From Brevibacterium mcbrellneri ATCC 49030 (GTDB lineage: Bacteria; Actinomycetota; Actinomycetes; Actinomycetales; Brevibacteriaceae): a DNA stretch of 64,000 nt. Of the stretch, positions 63,975-64,000 are shown one piece after another (the stretch's first letter is position 1; every line of letters starts with the position of its first letter). The DNA lies in NCBI RefSeq assembly GCF_000178455.1, contig NZ_ADNU01000039.1, positions 27,381 to 91,380 of the forward strand. Direction: 5' to 3'. The notes beneath the pieces were generated by a model. It was not told where the DNA came from, searched no databases, and worked only from the letters and a program-made list of their open reading frames with translations. Made by a program: the position numbers and the translations under genes.

Positions 63975-64000
63975 TCTGCGTGAAAGGGCCTCAGCGCGTG

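Overview
The window comes from a moderately GC-rich actinobacterium, most like a Micrococcales-type lineage. The evidence is the marker set: DUF3073 beside purM, a DUF3151 protein beside purA, an SCP2-like protein near purF, an actinobacterial choice-of-anchor M surface protein, a Tad/Flp locus of actinobacterial layout, GTG starts and apparently leaderless genes. Genus cannot be fixed from sequence alone. No rRNA, tRNA, CRISPR array, insertion sequence or phage gene was seen.

Layout. 1-5.1 kb: a surface-anchored protein running off the left edge, an aldehyde dehydrogenase with its DUF779 partner, and a membrane protein. 5.2-12.1 kb (minus): a seven-gene pilus-accessory operon with two tandem OmpA-domain lipoproteins, an LpqN-like lipoprotein, DUF192, two unknown envelope proteins and a prepilin peptidase. 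12.3-21.9 kb (plus, divergent): the Tad/Flp locus, consisting of an unknown Zn-ribbon protein, CpaB, a TadZ-TadE fusion, a second TadE, TadA, TadB, TadC, a histidine kinase/response regulator pair, the Flp pilin and a TadG-like protein, closed by a strong terminator. 22-31.9 kb: purine genes (purM, purF, a fused purD-purC) with asparaginase, SCP-like and aldehyde dehydrogenase genes. 31.9-37.6 kb: an accessory island with three large proteins that each begin with a Flp-pilin head. One has an NlpC/P60 domain, one a GH-E nuclease toxin domain faced by a convergent ankyrin-repeat gene that is probably its immunity gene, and one a long repeat-containing ectodomain in an operon with a lipoprotein and two membrane proteins. 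37.7-51.2 kb: purS, purQ, purL and purA interspersed with trhO, tandem lipoproteins, thioesterases, oligopeptidase B and a small decayed patch. 51.3-55.3 kb: DUF3151, a catalytically dead GDPD-like protein, a glycosyltransferase and a Wzt/Wzm-type exporter. 55.4-64 kb: FAD reductase, AGCS symporter, fructose-bisphosphate aldolase, MFS transporter and two acyl-CoA dehydrogenases.

The central idea is that the prepilin peptidase at 5.2 kb, the Tad engine at 12-22 kb and the pilin-headed proteins at 33-37 kb form one system. All the substrates carry the G|xxxxE cleavage signature, and the toxin-like proteins copy the Flp head almost exactly. This suggests that a Tad machine mounts or exports effector domains on pilin stems. 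It is inference, but it follows from motifs readable in the sequence. Secondary observations are a heptamer (CCGAGGT) that is strongly over-represented, one gene with an in-frame stop, and a duplicated zinc module from TrhO.
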